Source of the DNA: Phlebotomus papatasi
Lineage: Eukaryota; Arthropoda; Insecta; Diptera; Psychodidae
Reading direction: 5' to 3'
NCBI RefSeq assembly: GCF_024763615.1
Contig: NC_077224.1
Span: forward strand, 39,814,712-39,878,711
DNA: 64,000 nucleotides
Within the stretch, counting starts at the first letter, position 1. The number at the start of each line of letters is the position of its first letter. Under the pieces are notes generated by a model. It was not told the origin of the DNA, made no database searches, and was given only the letters and a program-made list of their open reading frames with translations. Positions 60,460-64,000 of this stretch are shown one piece after another. Both the position numbers and the translations under genes were made by a program.

Positions 60460-62645
60460 TTGGGCTTAAATTATATAAAAGGATTTTCTTTTCAACCATT
60501 TTTACTGAGAATTTATTTTGTTTAATAAATATGTACAAGCTTTGACCGCAGTTTTATGTTTCTGGCGTAAGTTTAAAAGCATTGTTTGTACTAAATATTC
60601 TAATCCCTTGAGATCTTAAAATAGACATTAAAATTGTTATTTCTTTTTAATGTCCTAAAATGAGAATTTTACATCATTCTCCCCATGTGAATTAAGTATA
60701 AACTGTAAATCACGAAAAGCACAAGAGCGGAATAACAAGTCTATGTAATACATCCTTTCAGTTTAAATTAACGATTATGATTTTTTTTTGCTATACGATA
60801 CAAAAACAACCAGTGGAAATGTATGTACGTTAATTCCGTTGGTGGAGAGTTGGCGCAAAATTTAAATTACAAGTAAAATATTTGCTAAGAGTGTGTGTTG
60901 AAAGAGCTTGAAGTAATTTGTATGCCTCCACTAACGCGTATACACATTTTAATATTATAATAAAACACTACCGGATATATGCTTCGTCATTCCGCGCAAA
61001 TGTATCCAGCCGGGCCTTTGCAATGAGGTTGGAAAAATATGTTGTTATTATTATCGCAGGGATGAGAGATGTACTCAGCAAAAAGTAGAATACACGCGCG
61101 TTCTTTTTTTTTCCAAACGTCCATCCATTGAGAACACAACATCCAATTGGAGTTAGTATTCTCGAAACAGTCCAGGGGGGACCGAGTTAGTGCATTGGCA
61201 AAAAAAAAGAAGAGTAAAATGTGATGGTAAAATGGGTATTTGTGTTATTTTTGCGCAACATGTGAGGCATGGAGCAGGGAGAAAAAGACACGGTTAATGC
61301 TTAAACAAATCCCAATCACGTGATGATTGTTCTACCAGACATAAATTATTCATTTTCACGATTCACCAGCAATAATAAGCATTTGATGGTCTAACACCGG
61401 CATGGGCCAGGATAAATATCTAAAGTGTCTGCAGGCATGCAAAAATGGCTGCACCATTAAATGCAACCACAAATAATGGGGATGTTTCTGAGTACCCGAG
61501 GGGGAAAATTTGTTCTTATGGTATTTTATGCTTTATACTTGTGGGCTAGCATAATAGGGGGCCCCACAAAATTGGCACCATCAAAATAGAGACATGGAAA
61601 AAGCACCACTGGACACGCAAGTCTGTGGCCACAAAATTCAAATCTTTGGGTGCACCTTGATGTTTCAATTCTTTTTGATACCTCCTTCAGCGACTAACAC
61701 CTTAAAAGTCCCAAAAACAGCCCACAAAAAAAAAGAACACCACACTCTAAAATTCAAATTTAGTTCTCAATATCCTCCAGGTAATTCTTTCGCCTGGACG
61801 ATATTTTACACTCACCCCTTTTTCCTTTATAAAAAACTAAACCCTGATATCTGAGCATATTTCCTTCTTACGTGACGCCATGTGCATCTGTTCTCAATCT
61901 TTTTCTACCTGATCACCCATTCTTTTCCGCCGAAATATTAATATAATGTCCAAAAAGCATTTTTTATGAAGTTTTAATGAGCATCCACAGTGGAAAAGGG
62001 GTTGTGCAATAGATTGGGAATAAGTGCAGTGAGCTGGCACTTTAATGAAGATTGGGAGACAGGTGCAGATCACCGTACGATCAATCAAGATCGTGTTTGA
62101 ATGTCATTAATGTGCTCTTCATTTTCTAATTTTTGACTGCGCTTTTAGCAATTTATACACCAGCCCCTAATGTAACCCTTTCACATCAAATTTGAATTCA
62201 CTAAACCGAAATTGATTAGAGGTTTTTGCCGTGTCTGGTGCACATCAAAATTTATTCATTTTGCAGAAATTGTTTAACGGCTGCGATAATGATCTCATTT
62301 GAAAGGCGCACACACGAGGTATTCTCAGTTTATTTTTGGCAAGTGTCATTATGTGTAGAGGCGTGGCCAATATTCTAAGTCCCTCCCATTTAAAAGTTGA
62401 ATGAGACAACTTGTTTTTTTATAAATGAAAATGCCGTAGTATTTATCTTTTCTTGGCCTTTATGACGTAGTAAAAACCGAAAAGTATCAATTAACAAGGA
62501 TTAATTGTTTTAAATTTGTGGGCATGGTTACTCCGGTAGTTAAATTTAATATATATATTTTTTTAAATTCCTGTTCCAGATTTTGAACACTTCTAAAATA
62601 ACATGATTTCCGTATTTTTCAAGACGTAAATGTTCAATTTTTCTT
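60460..62645 (+). other. Intronic stretch, largely repeat-poor
   Basis: No exon recognised. 60960-61220 and 61980-62300 are less AT-rich and lack TIRs, and are candidate regulatory DNA on composition alone. Confidence 0.4.
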
Positions 62646-62646
62646 A

Positions 62647-62792
62647 TGCCCAGCGCACAATAACTTTTGTTTGTAAACATGTTTTCAAAATTTCCTTGAG
62701 AGTAAGCGAGATAACTAGATCTAGGTTTCATTCGCTCTCATAGAAAAATCAAAATCATGTTTACAAAACCAAAATTATTGTGCGCTGCGCAT
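62647..62792. mobile_element. MITE family A, copy 4
   Basis: TGCCCAGCGCACAATAAC at left, ATTATTGTGCGCTGCGCAT at right with TA following. Best-preserved left arm (AACTAGATCTAGG centre). Confidence 0.85.
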
Positions 62793-63344
62793 TACATTAA
62801 AAGAACGTATATTTTTATTGGTTGAACCTTTTAACCAAATGTTACATTTCATTTTAAAGTTAAATATTAGACATAGTGGGATTAATTCGATAATTGGAAA
62901 GATTCAGCAAGGAATTAAAATCAAAAATATCCAGGGGCCCATCAAGCCTAATAAAAAGTGAAGCTATTTTTCACTTTTCCTTGTAAAAATTTTGCAGCTA
63001 TTGCACCGCGACTTAAACAAATTTGCTCGTAGTTCTTGTATTACTTCGGCGAGCATTATGAAATATGTATTTTTAAATAGCTCTTAGTGCACGATTTCGA
63101 AATATATCAGACTGATAAGTCAATTCTCTTTAGGAAAAAACTTGCCAATAGTCTTCAGTGCCTTTATGCAAAAACGTATGGAAAAATGAAATGTCGAGAG
63201 GCCTCTGAAAATATCTTTGTTTTGTTAGAGCTGTAACAAAAGTGGAAATTCTCATTCAATCAAAATCATCTGAGTTATTTGTATTCACAGAGGGGTACGT
63301 TTTAGAAATTATGTAGGCGGACATTTCGTGTAATAAGAAATTGA

Positions 63345-63520
63345 CTTTGAATGATTCCTAATAACGGTCTTTTTCAAAATGAAAATTTAAAAAGACTTTA
63401 GAGAGCATTTTTTCGCAATCGATTTGAGCTCGTTTGGATTCATTGGAAAGGTCTTGGTATCTTTAACAAGTTTAAGCAAAATTCAATCGATTAGGAACCA
63501 TTTATGAACCGGTAATTAAT
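63345..63520 (-). repeat. Dispersed repeat R1, minus-strand copy
   Basis: Its complement contains GGTTCATAAATGGTTCC, AGACCTTTCCAATGAATCCA and AAAAAGACCGTTATTAGGAA, in R1 order. Confidence 0.6.
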
Positions 63521-63593
63521 TTTTATCTAAATCCCAGTTGTTTTATATTTACGTACTATCGGTCAAATTTTAAGATAAACTATGGCTACAGTA

Positions 63594-63805
63594 GGGGAAA
63601 CTGGGGTACCACCAAACACGGGGTAGCACCAAACACTGCGATTTTTTAATCAGATATTCAACTTCAGAGGACAAGACTTATAGAAATTTATAGGCATTAT
63701 AGGGATGCTTGTTCATTGAAGAAATGGTCGATATAATCCAAGTAGTTTAGAACTAAAAATTAGCGTTTGCTGATACCCTGTGTTTGGTAGTGCCCCAGTT
63801 TCCCT
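63594..63805. mobile_element. MITE family F, copy 2
   Basis: 212 bp, TA flanks (63592-63593, 63806-63807). GGGGAAACTGGGGTACCACC then AAACACGGGG at left, complement at right; the same length and interior as 22499-22710. Confidence 0.88.
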
Positions 63806-64000
63806 TACAGTTCCTCAAATTTGTAAGAGAGTTGAATTCAAAATATAAAATTTGAGGCTATGTGAAGAAAGTTTTGCGTAGAGTCTGAATTAGAACTATT
63901 TTTCTCTGTTGTTTCCTCAATATTATCGTTATATTAACTTGCGCATCAGATTCCATTTATTTCACAATAAATTACATAGATAAATTCTCTAAAGTTATTT

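Larger units (their letters stand above)
43416..64000 (+). other. ovo: Intron 1 of ovo/svb (5' part, runs off the window)
   Basis: Begins at the donor GTGAGT. No later ovo exon (Q/H-rich regions or the four C2H2 fingers) is recognisable up to 64000, so the intron exceeds 20.5 kb. Long introns in developmental transcription factors commonly hold enhancers. The repeats inside it are listed separately. Confidence 0.75.

Noticed and set aside
1..64000. CRISPR arrays, rRNA genes, canonical tRNA genes, prokaryotic operons
   Set aside because: None seen; the tRNA-like matches are SINE heads, and the sequence is eukaryotic.

Overview
This is eukaryotic, AT-rich DNA, almost certainly from an insect. 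Coding content is very low and GT-AG splice signals are present. The one host gene I can name with confidence is the first coding exon of ovo/shavenbaby (43214-43415, plus strand). It opens with the SNAG-like N-terminus MPKIFLIKNRLHQQQ, shared by insect Ovo/Svb proteins. A dipteran is likely but is an inference; I cannot fix the species.

Layout. 1-2520: a decayed, intron-containing two-gene segment resembling the repetitive 'SAMD3-like' and 'C2H2 + YADDFE-like' proteins that recur in many arthropod and fish genomes. 2530-41700: a gene-poor stretch crowded with small inverted-repeat DNA elements (MITEs), several nested, with two decayed non-LTR retrotransposon 3' ends (12249-14024 minus; 22790-24215 plus) and one unassigned possible terminal exon (9658-10038 minus). 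41700-43213: leader/promoter region of ovo/svb, including a GC-rich block (42170-42790) that stands out from the surroundings. 43214-43415: first coding exon. 43416-64000: start of ovo/svb intron 1, more than 20.5 kb, with no further coding exon recognised. It carries more MITEs, a full-length tRNA-derived SINE with a 15-bp target-site duplication, and a small element holding 30-bp tandem repeats. Much of the non-repetitive DNA is probably regulatory, by analogy with the large upstream and intronic enhancer field of Drosophila svb, but I could not identify individual enhancers.

Most striking item: a 1.3-kb TA-flanked inverted-terminal-repeat element (12466-13785) that inserted into a non-LTR retrotransposon ORF. 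It contains a ~395-bp long-stem hairpin whose two arms carry the same protein-like reading frame, separated by a 141-bp loop. This has the architecture of a hairpin-RNA (endo-siRNA) locus carried by a MITE.

Second theme: at least fifteen unrelated-looking MITE families or copies share the same outer signature (TA duplication, then GGG or GGGG) with family-specific subterminal words, suggesting cross-mobilisation by one type of transposase.
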